Source: a virus. Taken from it: a stretch of 52,025 nucleotides of DNA. The notes under the pieces are model-generated. The model ran no database searches, was not told where the DNA came from, and was given only the letters and a program-made list of their open reading frames with translations. The translations under genes were made by a program, and so were the position numbers. Position 1 is the stretch's first letter, and every line of letters starts with the position of its first letter. The DNA lies in IMG/VR virus record IMGVR_UViG_3300035701_005466, positions 1 to 52,025 of that record; one strand, given 5' to 3'. Below are positions 42,672-50,879 of the stretch, piece by piece.

Positions 42672-43049
42672 TTAATCACCTTTTTGCAAGCGCTTAGAAT
42701 CAGTCTCTTCATGCAATGTACTAAATTCAAACAAGCGCAATGTACATGACCCAGAGTTTATAATCTGATGCGGTTGACCCGGTTCAATAAGAATAGATTC
42801 ATTTTGATTTAAAATGACGTGATACTCTTTGGCAGTATCTGTATCAATAAATCTAATTGTAGCCTGACCTAATTCAACCCACATCGTTTCTTTTTTATTG
42901 AAATGAAAATGGAGTGATCCGCGTTTACCTACATCTACAAGTAATATCTTACCACAATACTCTGATAAATTTTCAATCCAAATTTCTTCGCCCCAACCAC
43001 GTTGTTGATGATGTAAATCACTTTCGAGACGTTTTTTTACAATAGCCAT
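42672..43049 (-). CDS. Cupin, mannose-6-phosphate isomerase C-terminal type
   Basis: The 125-residue protein has one cupin domain with LHFHFNKKETMWVELGQA (H47, H49, E54) and EPGQPHQIIN (H94), all expected metal ligands. Family members include the C-terminal domain of type II phosphomannose isomerase/GDP-mannose pyrophosphorylase, and free-standing sugar epimerases. Without the nucleotidyltransferase half, a single cupin of this type probably isomerises a sugar phosphate. Context (transaldolase next to it, 13-base overlap) fits sugar interconversion. Exact reaction unknown. Confidence 0.78.
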   Translation of the reverse strand: MAIVKKRLESDLHHQQRGWGEEIWIENLSEYCGKILLVDVGKRGSLHFHFNKKETMWVELGQATIRFIDTDTAKEYHVILNQNESILIEPGQPHQIINSGSCTLRLFEFSTLHEETDSKRLQKGD

Positions 43050-43729
43050 GCATCAATATCTTTCTGAAAACCTTGAATAGATTCAACTGTCTTTGGATGT
43101 CTCAATATACTATCAAGAATAGATGCACTTGTTGTGACATAATCTACACCAGCATCAAAGCATTCTTCAATGTCTGTATCTTTTCTTATACTTCCGCATA
43201 TAACTTTTGGTGCATGGGTTCCAGCACTTTGATTCCAAGAATAAAATTTAGCTAATTCATTTTGTGCTAATCTAGAAGCATCTCCACTAGATCTATCCTT
43301 GTGATAATCCTTCATCCTATTGTAAAAGAATGAAACAATATGTGCACCTGCATCTGCAGCCATCTTTGCCTGTAATGCTGTCATACATGCTGTTGCATTA
43401 ACTCTTATAAACCCATTAGACAATGTATGAATTACTCGCATTGTTTCTGGCATCACTGGAATTTTAATATAAAGATCAACATATTTTGATAATAGACCCT
43501 GAAGCTTAGCAGCTTGAAGCAACATCTCATCAGGATCCAATGTTGTCACTTCAACACTAAGATGTTTTCTTGTGTCTAATTTATCCGCTATTTCTAGTAA
43601 TAAGCTTTCATAACTTGTCTTAGATTCTTTAGCAACAAGTGATGGGTTTGTTGTTACTCCATGAGTACTAATGCTTTTTGAGAATCTTTCAATCTCACTT
43701 AGATTTGCTGAGTCTAATAATAATTTCAT
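43037..43729 (-). CDS. Transaldolase, short TalC/FSA family
   Basis: Seen: 230 residues. LLLDSANLSEIE (D6), HGVTTNPSLVAKE (23-35), LSVEVTTLD (E60), VDLYIKIPV (Schiff-base lysine K89), GFIRVNATACMTALQA and MTALQAKMAADAGAHIVSFF follow family order. Known: the short transaldolase/FSA family transfers a dihydroxyacetone unit. Glu at the position where FSA has Gln points to transaldolase rather than fructose-6-phosphate aldolase activity. Cyanophages carry such a gene to redirect host carbon flux. Here the neighbours are RpiB, class II aldolase and HldE-type genes, so sedoheptulose 7-phosphate production for heptose synthesis is a reasonable inference. Overlaps kinase copy 2 by 35 bases. Confidence 0.87.
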   Translation of the reverse strand: MKLLLDSANLSEIERFSKSISTHGVTTNPSLVAKESKTSYESLLLEIADKLDTRKHLSVEVTTLDPDEMLLQAAKLQGLLSKYVDLYIKIPVMPETMRVIHTLSNGFIRVNATACMTALQAKMAADAGAHIVSFFYNRMKDYHKDRSSGDASRLAQNELAKFYSWNQSAGTHAPKVICGSIRKDTDIEECFDAGVDYVTTSASILDSILRHPKTVESIQGFQKDIDAWLL

Positions 43730-44573
43730 TAAATTGTTCGTCTTTCTCTGGAAGATTAGTACTAAATGTTGTGCATGCTAATGAAGCCCACTTGTTTGCA
43801 GCTTCTAGATTTTCTGTAACTGCCCATGCTGCAAGATATGCATCACCAGCTCCTAATGTATCAATAACCTTAACTTCAAAACCTTTTTGTTTTTCATCTG
43901 GTTTTACAGAATCAAGTGGTGTTATAATTTCAGAACCTTCTGGACCTAATTTTATATGCATAGATTCAAATTTAGCATCATCCCATGTCATTTGGCGAGC
44001 TTCAGTTAGGTTTACGAAAATAGATGTAGCACCTCCCCATGATTTAAAATCAGGTATAGATTGCGAAAGTTGTGCATCGACAAATAATTTAATTTTATTA
44101 TTCTTGCAGTATTTAACTAATTCTTTAGATGTTTCTGAACTAAAGGTGCCATGCATATTATCACATGCAATTATCACATTAGGATTAAAACTGCGCACAG
44201 CAAGATCTAAAAATCCCATTATTCTATAAGATTCAACCTGCATATTTGGAGTGTGATTTATTTTAAATAATTTTTCATTTCCTAAATAATAACGTTGCTT
44301 AATAGTTTTTGATGTTATAGAAAGCCATGTCTGTTGAATTCTTAACTGTTCACTAATAGTAAGCTCATCAAATGTAACAGGTTCACCTGTATGGAATAAA
44401 ATTACTTTAGCTCCTAGTCTAGAGCAATGCTTGGCAACATTTGCAGCTCCACCAGTTACTGTCTCTTTATAAATTTCTTTGTACGAAGGAACTTCTTCTA
44501 TAGACTTGTTCGTTCGTTCAAGATGAACAATAGTATCATGAATTACATCACCAATTATCAGTATTCGATTCAT
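43695..44573 (-). CDS. PfkB-family kinase, HldE/RfaE kinase-domain type (copy 2)
   Basis: Seen: 292 residues. MNRILIIGDVIHDTIVHLER, TVTGGAANVAKHCSRLGAKV, RSFNPNVIIACDNMHGTF, FVNLTEARQMTWDDAK and the signature VIDTLGAGDAYLAAW (catalytic D244). It keeps the classical GAGD, unlike copy 1 at 37749 (GCGD), and has no nucleotidyltransferase immediately after it. Known: PfkB kinases phosphorylate sugars or sugar phosphates; RfaE1-type members act on heptose 7-phosphate. It overlaps the transaldolase by 35 bases and RpiB by four, so it may phosphorylate a product of that branch. Substrate inferred only. Confidence 0.8.
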   Translation of the reverse strand: MNRILIIGDVIHDTIVHLERTNKSIEEVPSYKEIYKETVTGGAANVAKHCSRLGAKVILFHTGEPVTFDELTISEQLRIQQTWLSITSKTIKQRYYLGNEKLFKINHTPNMQVESYRIMGFLDLAVRSFNPNVIIACDNMHGTFSSETSKELVKYCKNNKIKLFVDAQLSQSIPDFKSWGGATSIFVNLTEARQMTWDDAKFESMHIKLGPEGSEIITPLDSVKPDEKQKGFEVKVIDTLGAGDAYLAAWAVTENLEAANKWASLACTTFSTNLPEKDEQFNEIIIRLSKSK

Positions 44574-45031
44574 TGATTCTTTTCTATATCTTGAAGTTTC
44601 TTCAATCTTGAATCATGCCGACCACCAGCAAAGTTCGTAGTCAAGAAAGCATTTACAATTTCATCCATCTGTGATAATGAATTTCTCCACTGACCAAGCA
44701 CTAATACATTGCAGTTGTTATGTTCTCTCATTAGCTCTGCAGTAGCTCTATCTGTCGCAATACCAGCTCTAATACCATCAATCTTATTAGCAGCAATGCT
44801 CATTCCAGTACCCGTACCACATATTAGAATTCCAAAAGCACCAAATGTAAATGAATTTACAACATGATGACATACAGCTTGTGCAAAATCTGGATAATCT
44901 ACCTTGCCTTGCGCTTCAGTTGGACCGCAATCTATCACATTGTAATTTAAATTTTGTAAACATTTAATAACGTATGCTCTAGCTGCATTGCCATTATGAT
45001 CACTTGCGATGTATATTCTATTATTGGCCAT
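44570..45031 (-). CDS. RpiB/LacAB-type sugar phosphate isomerase
   Basis: Seen: 153 residues. RIYIASDHNGNAARAYV (D11, H12), GILICGTGTGMSIAANKIDG (catalytic C71, G-T-G loop), REHNNCNVLVLGQ (H104) and FAGGRHDSRLKKL (R138, H139) match ribose-5-phosphate isomerase B. Known: RpiB interconverts ribose 5-phosphate and ribulose 5-phosphate, and LacAB and allose isomerases are close relatives. All key residues appear intact. Context (transaldolase, class II aldolase, HldE-like genes) suggests supply or isomerisation of pentose or heptose phosphates. Overlaps neighbouring genes by 4 and 11 bases. Substrate choice is open. Confidence 0.88.
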   Translation of the reverse strand: MANNRIYIASDHNGNAARAYVIKCLQNLNYNVIDCGPTEAQGKVDYPDFAQAVCHHVVNSFTFGAFGILICGTGTGMSIAANKIDGIRAGIATDRATAELMREHNNCNVLVLGQWRNSLSQMDEIVNAFLTTNFAGGRHDSRLKKLQDIEKNQ

Positions 45032-45653
45032 ATGAATTCTTATATCTCTGGTGCCAGCGGTTTACTTCATCACTTGATAATGGAGATGGACCAGCCATAT
45101 TCCATACAAAATAATATTTTTTAGCAATTGCTTCTAAAGCAACAGCAAGTTTAACTGCGCTCATTGGATTGTTGTCATGTGAGCAAATAAGAACACCGTG
45201 CTGTCCAAGAAGAACAGCTTGCTCATTTTCTTCTAATACAAATTCACCCCACTTATCATAAGTTTGATGTTTTAAACAAGCTATTTCATGGCCAAAATAA
45301 TCAGCATGCTCTGTACATAGTACAGGCAATGATAAGCCAGCAATTGCCATAGCTGTTGCATATGGTGAATGAGTATGACAAATTGATTTTACTTGTGGGT
45401 TAAGTTTATAAATCTTGCGGTGCTCAGATGAATCAACAGATTCTTTAAGGTGACCAACTTTAAATTCTATGTTTTCAACAGAAAGTAAAACAAGATCATT
45501 TACTGTAATGCTGCTGTATGACATACCAGATGGTTTAATATAAAAACCGTCTAGTCCATGGGCACCTCTAGATGAAATATTTCCATGAGTATCTTCAACA
45601 ACATTCTGTTTTGCATCTAAAAATCTAAATGCTTCTATCATTTTGTGATGCAT
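45021..45653 (-). CDS. Class II aldolase/adducin family (fuculose-P aldolase or ribulose-P epimerase type)
   Basis: Seen: 210 residues. HGNISSRG (23-30), IKPSGMSYSSI (39-49), DSSEHRKIYKLNP (E77), CHTHSPYATAMAI (H93, H95) and LLGQHGVLICSHD (H152) show the full zinc ligand set and the catalytic Glu of L-fuculose-1-phosphate aldolase and AraD epimerase enzymes. Known: these enzymes cleave or build sugar phosphates through a zinc-stabilised enediolate, or epimerise by retro-aldol. Length is family-typical. It is between RpiB and the GT9 glycosyltransferase gene. Direction and substrate are not predictable from sequence alone. Confidence 0.85.
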   Translation of the reverse strand: MHHKMIEAFRFLDAKQNVVEDTHGNISSRGAHGLDGFYIKPSGMSYSSITVNDLVLLSVENIEFKVGHLKESVDSSEHRKIYKLNPQVKSICHTHSPYATAMAIAGLSLPVLCTEHADYFGHEIACLKHQTYDKWGEFVLEENEQAVLLGQHGVLICSHDNNPMSAVKLAVALEAIAKKYYFVWNMAGPSPLSSDEVNRWHQRYKNSYGQ

Positions 45654-46556
45654 CTATTGTCCCCAAATAAAATTAACAAAGTCTTTTGCAATATCTATTG
45701 GGTCACTAGTACCAGATGAAAAATTATTACACTTATAATGAGTACATAATGGTGGATTTTTAATTTCTGATCCTTCAAATGCCATCATTGTATACACAGG
45801 AAGTCCTGCAGACGCTGCAACATGCATCATGCCAGTATCATTTCCAAAGTATGAACCGCACTTTTTGACAATATCAAATGATTGATTCAAATTAAAGTTC
45901 TTACACAAGAAAATCTTTGGATCTGCAATTCTGCTCATTATTGGGGCGCCGGCTTGAATCACATCCGCTATATTACCAGTTGAGATAAATCTAGTATTTG
46001 GTCGTAATATTCTAATAGTTTGTATGAATGTTACAAATCTTTCATTGCCCCAATGTTTTTGTGACCAAAAAGTATCTTTGTCACGCTTAAATCCAAGTCC
46101 AAGATAAACTAAATCTGGATCTCTTTCAGAAGAATCACCCAAAAATGATGAATCTGGTTGAAGTCCAGTAAAGCCAAGTTCAATTGCATTATCCATTTGA
46201 TATTCAGCTTCGTGCTTTTTCCATGAACTCATACCAAGTGTAGGACAAAAGTCTGGCCTCGGTCTTGTGTCCATTACTCTTTTAGCATTGAAATGAATGC
46301 CATTTTTCCATCGCCCATCAAATGGAATTGCCATTATCGCGATGTCATAGTCTTCAGATAAAGGAACATTATCTAAATAAATTTTATTACTAAGTTTAGA
46401 CAAAACATCAAAAGCACCACCATCATCAGGTGTTGAGCCTATTAGAATATCGACAGAGTCACCATTGGCACAGAACAGTGATGTCAATGCTTTAATTGCT
46501 GGTATTGCCATTACACAATTTCCTAAACCGAAGCATTTTCCATAAAGAATCTTCAT
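45654..46556 (-). CDS. GT9-type glycosyltransferase, ADP-heptose:LPS heptosyltransferase-like
   Basis: Seen: 300 residues with the GT9 layout: MKILYGKCFGLGNCVMAIPA (N-terminal donor-phosphate loop), then a middle with LVYLGLGFKRDKDTFW, KHWGNERFVTFIQ (W-xxx-Fxxf pattern) and SYFGNDTGMMHVAASAGLPV (233-253), the ADP-heptose binding signature. Known: WaaC/WaaF/RfaQ enzymes transfer heptose from ADP-heptose to lipid A core. A phage copy beside HldE-type genes implies that the phage makes and transfers an ADP-activated sugar. The glycan accepted could be host LPS, phage capsid or another surface. It overlaps the methyltransferase gene by four bases. Confidence 0.82.
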   Translation of the reverse strand: MKILYGKCFGLGNCVMAIPAIKALTSLFCANGDSVDILIGSTPDDGGAFDVLSKLSNKIYLDNVPLSEDYDIAIMAIPFDGRWKNGIHFNAKRVMDTRPRPDFCPTLGMSSWKKHEAEYQMDNAIELGFTGLQPDSSFLGDSSERDPDLVYLGLGFKRDKDTFWSQKHWGNERFVTFIQTIRILRPNTRFISTGNIADVIQAGAPIMSRIADPKIFLCKNFNLNQSFDIVKKCGSYFGNDTGMMHVAASAGLPVYTMMAFEGSEIKNPPLCTHYKCNNFSSGTSDPIDIAKDFVNFIWGQ

Positions 46557-47272
46557 ATTGGCTTTCTACAACTGAATATTAAATCAGCAAATGAAAGCTG
46601 TATACTTTTATTTTTATAATTTGCTACGCTCATCCAAATTGGTGGTGGTGGATCTGCAGTCAATCCATCAATATGCATTTCTGCTCCATTGAATCTATTG
46701 AATAATTGCTTTAAATCATGAAAATTAAAGAATGCAACATGGCCACCATGATAAACTTCCTTATCACCTGATGTATGTGGAAAGATACCATCAACTACGA
46801 GTGACTGGATGTGTCTCCAATATTGGATATTTGGTGTATTAATAAGTACCATGCCTCCTGGTTTAAGGACTCTCAGACACTCTGTGGTGAACTTCTCTGG
46901 GTCAAGAATATGCTCAATAAAATCTAATGCAACAATTAAATCTATACTTTCATCTGGGCATTGAAGACCTTCACGATCAACGTTTGCACATATAAATTGA
47001 TTACCTTTTGCAACTGCAGGATTTCTGCATTCATCAGTTATGTCTATAACATAACGAATATAAAATCTGTCTTTAAGTGCATATCCAAGATTTCCAATAG
47101 CACCACCAACATCCAATAGTACTCCGCCAGTTGGAAATGGAGAGTTTATTGCAGTGATTAAACCTACTGCACGATCAATTCTTCCATTACCGCCAGCATA
47201 TGGTTCTACTTTTGTAGATTCATTCTTTCTCTTGGCAATATTATCATATAGTGATTTAAATGTATCACTCAT
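46553..47272 (-). CDS. SAM-dependent methyltransferase, class I
   Basis: Seen: 239 residues. GGVLLDVGGAIGNLGYAL is motif I (about 47-64), YVIDITDE motif II, ANVDREGLQCPDESIDLIVA and LDFIEHILDPEKF motif IV region, VLKPGGMVLINTPN (about 142-155) the closing strand, and YHGGHVAFFNFHDLKQLF around 178-195. Known: this arrangement is frequent among O-methyltransferases of polysaccharide and O-antigen clusters (Ubie/YcgJ-like). It overlaps the GT9 gene by four bases and a glycosyltransferase by eight. Substrate is probably a glycan sugar. Confidence 0.82.
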   Translation of the reverse strand: MSDTFKSLYDNIAKRKNESTKVEPYAGGNGRIDRAVGLITAINSPFPTGGVLLDVGGAIGNLGYALKDRFYIRYVIDITDECRNPAVAKGNQFICANVDREGLQCPDESIDLIVALDFIEHILDPEKFTTECLRVLKPGGMVLINTPNIQYWRHIQSLVVDGIFPHTSGDKEVYHGGHVAFFNFHDLKQLFNRFNGAEMHIDGLTADPPPPIWMSVANYKNKSIQLSFADLIFSCRKPI

Positions 47273-48311
47273 CGTTTAACCATTTTAATACATTTGCCCA
47301 TCGCTGCTTTACACTTAAATCATTAGTAGCATGCAAATGCCCACGCAGTGCAACAAATTCGCGATCCAACTCTAATTTTAAGTTGTGATTTATAAGAAAA
47401 TCTAAATCACTCTCATCTTTGAAGTATTCGCAGTGTATTCCATTAACAAAATCTTCAGCCATACCTGGATCATCAATCTGCTGAGATAACATGAATGATC
47501 CAACATATGGAATTTCATAAGCTCGCATTGTCTTACCACGATCAGCTGCACCTCTAAGATTTAGACATATTTTTGAGCGTTGCATTATATTGAAATAACT
47601 TGCCTTAGACACAAACTGACCCATCGTGTCTGGAGTTCTCTCAAGCATTATGTGATTGTTTAAATGAGCCCAATTTTTCTCAATATGATCAATAAATCTT
47701 GCTCTATCTGGATGACTATTATAACCAATGAATGAAATATCAATATCTTTTACAGGAGCAACTTCTGGGCGATACCAATAATGATCAAAATTTGTTGACC
47801 ATCCAATCCTAGCAACTTTAAATGGAAGATTTTTATATTCTTCATACCAGTTGTCTAAAAGCATTGCTTCAAAATTACTTCCATAAAGAGAGCGTACAAA
47901 TTGTGGTGAGTGATTCCAAAACCTGTCATGACCTGCAACAACAATAACTTTTGCTTTAATTTTGTCAAGTCCTAATTCGCGATATTTTTGGAAACTTTCC
48001 ATTCGTTCATCAAGCCAAATTCTTTCAATCTGATTTCTATTTTTAAGAATTTCTAATGTAACTAATTCTGTAGAGTTTGGAACAATGCTTTTTCTATCAT
48101 CTTCAGTACTAAACCCAAGTGTGCGTCTTTCAAGCCCCCATGTAGAAAAATGTTTGCCATCTAAAACATCATGCCACTCCCGATGTTTATCACGATATGG
48201 CACATCTAGAACATTCAAGCCATTTTTATTAAGACCAGCAAACAAAAGGTCAAGTGACCAGTCGCCACCTTCTCTCATATCAATTACAATATTCCATTTA
48301 TCAGTCATCAA
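47265..48311 (-). CDS. Glycosyltransferase-like protein, CgeB/DUF3880 type
   Basis: Seen: 348 residues; start ATG 48311, with a second ATG directly after it and AAGGA upstream. KDIDISFIGYNSHPDRARFIDH, FNIMQRSKICLNLRGAADRG and RAYEIPYVGSFMLSQQID (donor domain E-x-P-x-x-G-x-x-xLS) match the GT-B family with the second gene at 41742. The N-terminal acceptor half contains VAGHDRFWNHSPQFVRSL. Known: such enzymes add sugars to surface glycans or proteins. No signal or membrane span. It overlaps the deacetylase-like gene by 11 bases. Donor unknown. Confidence 0.75.
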   Translation of the reverse strand: MMTDKWNIVIDMREGGDWSLDLLFAGLNKNGLNVLDVPYRDKHREWHDVLDGKHFSTWGLERRTLGFSTEDDRKSIVPNSTELVTLEILKNRNQIERIWLDERMESFQKYRELGLDKIKAKVIVVAGHDRFWNHSPQFVRSLYGSNFEAMLLDNWYEEYKNLPFKVARIGWSTNFDHYWYRPEVAPVKDIDISFIGYNSHPDRARFIDHIEKNWAHLNNHIMLERTPDTMGQFVSKASYFNIMQRSKICLNLRGAADRGKTMRAYEIPYVGSFMLSQQIDDPGMAEDFVNGIHCEYFKDESDLDFLINHNLKLELDREFVALRGHLHATNDLSVKQRWANVLKWLNDE

Positions 48312-48969
48312 AATCCTTAAACTTTTCTTTAGGAATCATTGATAGAAATTTTGCTAAATGCTGAAATCCTATATTGCATTCCCATGTCCAATGTAAAGTT
48401 AAAATGATATCTTTCTTTTCAGAGTTAGTCAATACTTCATGGCTTCCCATTTGAAACATCTCATCTGACCGACCATATTCATGCGGTTTTACACTATTGA
48501 GTTCACTTAAAATGTTCTGAGTTCTTACGACTAAATCTGTTTCTGGTCCAGTTGTAAATTGCTCAAATCTAGCATTCCGTAATATATTGGTTGTTCTAAA
48601 ATCAATAACATTTCTTGGTGGCATGTATATTGAAACTTCTCTACCAATACCAATTTCAAGTGCTATCCTATGTTCGACAAGTGTATTTGCTATTCCAGCA
48701 GATGTCAACCATGATTCAAATTGATTGCCGCCATTTCTGTCTAATCTAGTTTCATCGTGATCTGTTCCATGCATACCAACAACTGCATCAACTTCATTTC
48801 TAAGAAACAATATATCATTAACAGAACATCTTCCAGGTATAACTCCAAGTAGATATCTCTTATATCCAATTCCGTCACTTAGAATTTTATGAAATTCGCG
48901 GAATGAATCTAATGTATGCTGCGGTTCACCACGAGTCTGTGGGAAATCATCAACTCTTACTCTTATCAT
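48301..48969 (-). CDS. NodB-like polysaccharide deacetylase
   Basis: Seen: 222 residues. RVDDFP (D7, D8) is the first NodB motif, VVGMHGTDHDE (H67, H71) the metal-binding second, YMPPRN (R119) the third and IILTLHWTWE (H193) the closing Leu-His motif. All are in the expected order. Known: the family removes N- or O-acetyl groups from chitin, peptidoglycan or polysaccharide. It lies between a glycosyltransferase and an SGNH hydrolase gene (overlaps of 11 and 4 bases). It therefore probably acts on the glycan built by this locus. Being cytoplasmic (no signal peptide), it may act on a nucleotide- or lipid-linked intermediate. Confidence 0.7.
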   Translation of the reverse strand: MIRVRVDDFPQTRGEPQHTLDSFREFHKILSDGIGYKRYLLGVIPGRCSVNDILFLRNEVDAVVGMHGTDHDETRLDRNGGNQFESWLTSAGIANTLVEHRIALEIGIGREVSIYMPPRNVIDFRTTNILRNARFEQFTTGPETDLVVRTQNILSELNSVKPHEYGRSDEMFQMGSHEVLTNSEKKDIILTLHWTWECNIGFQHLAKFLSMIPKEKFKDFDD

Positions 48970-49613
48970 AGAAGATGTTCCTTTAATATTGGAAATACAA
49001 ATTGCGGAAATATCGCTTCTGGAAGTAGGTGAACACCATCAGCGCACACATACTCAGGCCTTACTAAACCATCTATTCCTTCTAACTCATTACCTGGAGT
49101 TATTGTTATTACTCTTGGAGAATGAAACTGTAATATAAATGGTAATAATTCTTCAATTACACGATGTAATTTATGCTTTTGCAGTTCTGGCTGAGCCGTA
49201 TTATATCTAAATCCATAATATACAAAAACTTTATTTCTGACTCGCCCATTTAAAAGCTGTTCATCAATAAATTTTCTATACCCATTTAATAACTGTAATA
49301 CTGCAGATATATTTATTTTGCCATTAAGATAATATCTCTGCCAATGATATCTTACATCTACTTCACCAAATACTAAACCAACATTTTCTACACCGCCAAC
49401 TGCATCTATTGTATTAAGAATTCTTAATCTTGCTTTGTGTGTAGTCTCTTCTTTTTGAAGACCCCACATTGTTGCACCAGATAATTCATTTGCTGTAGTA
49501 TCTAAAGTTACAATCCCATCTTGTTCATGACAAATATATGGATCTCCATGATTTGTAAATGGAAAAAATAATCTCCAATGACTATCACCAAAGATAAACA
49601 CTTCATGTGGCAT
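48966..49613 (-). CDS. SGNH/GDSL-type hydrolase-like protein
   Basis: Seen: 215 residues. EVFIFGDSHWRLFF (S11 in GDSH), LVFGEVDVRYHWQRYY (block with G83 and E84 in place of the usual GxN), and CADGVHLLPEA (D192, H195) fit the Ser-Asp-His layout of SGNH hydrolases. The Asn block is weak. Known: members act as acyl esterases or transferases on glycans. Together with the NodB-like gene (ATGA overlap) it could add or remove acetyl groups on the glycan. It overlaps the GT4 gene by 11 bases. Catalytic activity is unproven because block III is not clear. Confidence 0.65.
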   Translation of the reverse strand: MPHEVFIFGDSHWRLFFPFTNHGDPYICHEQDGIVTLDTTANELSGATMWGLQKEETTHKARLRILNTIDAVGGVENVGLVFGEVDVRYHWQRYYLNGKINISAVLQLLNGYRKFIDEQLLNGRVRNKVFVYYGFRYNTAQPELQKHKLHRVIEELLPFILQFHSPRVITITPGNELEGIDGLVRPEYVCADGVHLLPEAIFPQFVFPILKEHLL

Positions 49614-50703
49614 TAGTTATCTCCTCAATATATGAATGCCAATTTTCATTAAATTTTGTGATGCTAAGTTCTTTAACCGCAAGTTCTCTAGCATAATCAC
49701 CCATAAGTTTTTTATTTATACTCATTCCATACCACTTGCATAAAATTGACTCATGCAATTTTAAAACCTCTTCACATGCTCTTAAAGTTCTTTTTGGCTC
49801 ACGAAAACCAGAACCATCCTCATGCACAGATAATATTTCACCAATAGATCTTGATGTTTGTGTTCTTAAAAATTTCCACAAAAATCCAACTGCATATCCA
49901 ACAACTGGTACTCCACAAGAAAGTGCTTCTGCAATAAACATTGAATTACCTTCATACCCAGATGGATGAACAACTAAATCTGCTTGTGCAAGTACTTCTG
50001 ACTTTGACCATGGTCGATCACTAAAAAATGAAAATCTTTGGTAAGCATCATCTAAACTCATTACATCAGCATCAAGTGATTTCTTAAGAAGCTCAATATG
50101 ATCCCAGCCCTTGTTTATATTTCCTCTATCATTTACACCATGGATCACAAGTTTACGATTTAGATATGATGATTTATATTCCATTGGTTTATAAATGTTT
50201 GTATCTACGCCGTTATTAATAACTCTATCAACAGTAAAACCCCATTGCAGCTTCATTTCATTTGCAATAAAATCTGAAACTGCTGTAATGTGCTTCCCGA
50301 GACTTGTCCACCGTTTTCTAAAGGAAACTTGTGCTGCATGGTGCTGTGGCATGTCTGGTTCTTTACCAGCAAGAACATCTTCATGAGTAAGATGCGACCA
50401 GATACCATGGCTGTGGCTAATAGCAAATGGTAGATGTTCCAAGCCTAATGACCAGAAGCCATCAGCAATCACTACGTCATCTGAGGTGATATGTTTAGAC
50501 TTCACTAAGTACTCATTAAGCATTCTGACCCGATCCCACTCAGTTAAGTTCCTAGCATCTGCATCTGCTTGCCATGGATAATCTGTCCAACAAAAATGAA
50601 TGCACTCACGATCAGGAAATGCTGCATGCAAATCACGATTAAACTTTGGAACTCCGCCACCAGCATTTAATCCAGTATATGAGATTGTTACAATTCTACG
50701 CAT
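49603..50703 (-). CDS. Glycosyltransferase, GT4 family
   Basis: Seen: about 366 residues; ATG 50703 (MRRIVTISYTGLNAGGGVPK) or GTG two codons earlier. TAVSDFIANEMKLQWGF, VINNGVDTNIYKP (NNGVD), LVIHGVNDRGNINKGWDHI, VVHPSGYEGNSMFIAEALSC and GVPVVGYAVG (the E-x7-E donor motif EGNSMFIAE) are hallmarks of GT4. Known: retaining transferases using nucleotide sugars (e.g. mannose, GlcNAc). GGGVP near the start is the usual nucleotide-binding Gly loop. The last bases overlap the SGNH gene; the start overlaps the small Cys-rich gene by 16 bases. Donor unknown. Confidence 0.87.
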   Translation of the reverse strand: MRRIVTISYTGLNAGGGVPKFNRDLHAAFPDRECIHFCWTDYPWQADADARNLTEWDRVRMLNEYLVKSKHITSDDVVIADGFWSLGLEHLPFAISHSHGIWSHLTHEDVLAGKEPDMPQHHAAQVSFRKRWTSLGKHITAVSDFIANEMKLQWGFTVDRVINNGVDTNIYKPMEYKSSYLNRKLVIHGVNDRGNINKGWDHIELLKKSLDADVMSLDDAYQRFSFFSDRPWSKSEVLAQADLVVHPSGYEGNSMFIAEALSCGVPVVGYAVGFLWKFLRTQTSRSIGEILSVHEDGSGFREPKRTLRACEEVLKLHESILCKWYGMSINKKLMGDYARELAVKELSITKFNENWHSYIEEITNAT

Positions 50704-50879
50704 TGCCACCGTCCACCAGTATTAATTAAACAGTACCAGACGCTACCATTTGCACTTCTGCAATGCCAGTAATCAATGTTTATTGGTTGGCAATATGGAG
50801 GTGATGGACTAACAATATCAAGTGGTCGCTCATTTAAAACACAACTACATAGCAATGCTAATAAAATTGTTTTAACCAT
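50688..50879 (-). CDS. Small Cys-rich secreted or lipoprotein-like peptide, 63 aa
   Basis: Seen: a hydrophobic start MVKTILLALLCSCVLNERP with a lipobox-like LLCSC (residues 9-13), then a short hydrophilic part with paired Cys (PYCQPINIDYWHCR, WYCLINTGGRWQC). This fits a secreted lipoprotein of the size of small outer-membrane spanins or exclusion proteins, but no family is recognised. It overlaps the upstream and downstream genes by 8 and 16 bases, so its frame is preserved within the operon. It may be exported to the periplasm. Function unknown. Confidence 0.55.
   Translation of the reverse strand: MVKTILLALLCSCVLNERPLDIVSPSPPYCQPINIDYWHCRSANGSVWYCLINTGGRWQCVEL

Noticed and set aside
43037-43729. 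Fructose-6-phosphate aldolase rather than transaldolase
   Set aside because: The residue at the discriminating position in the VEV strand is Glu, as in transaldolases, whereas FSA has Gln. The assignment stays with transaldolase, though assay is needed.
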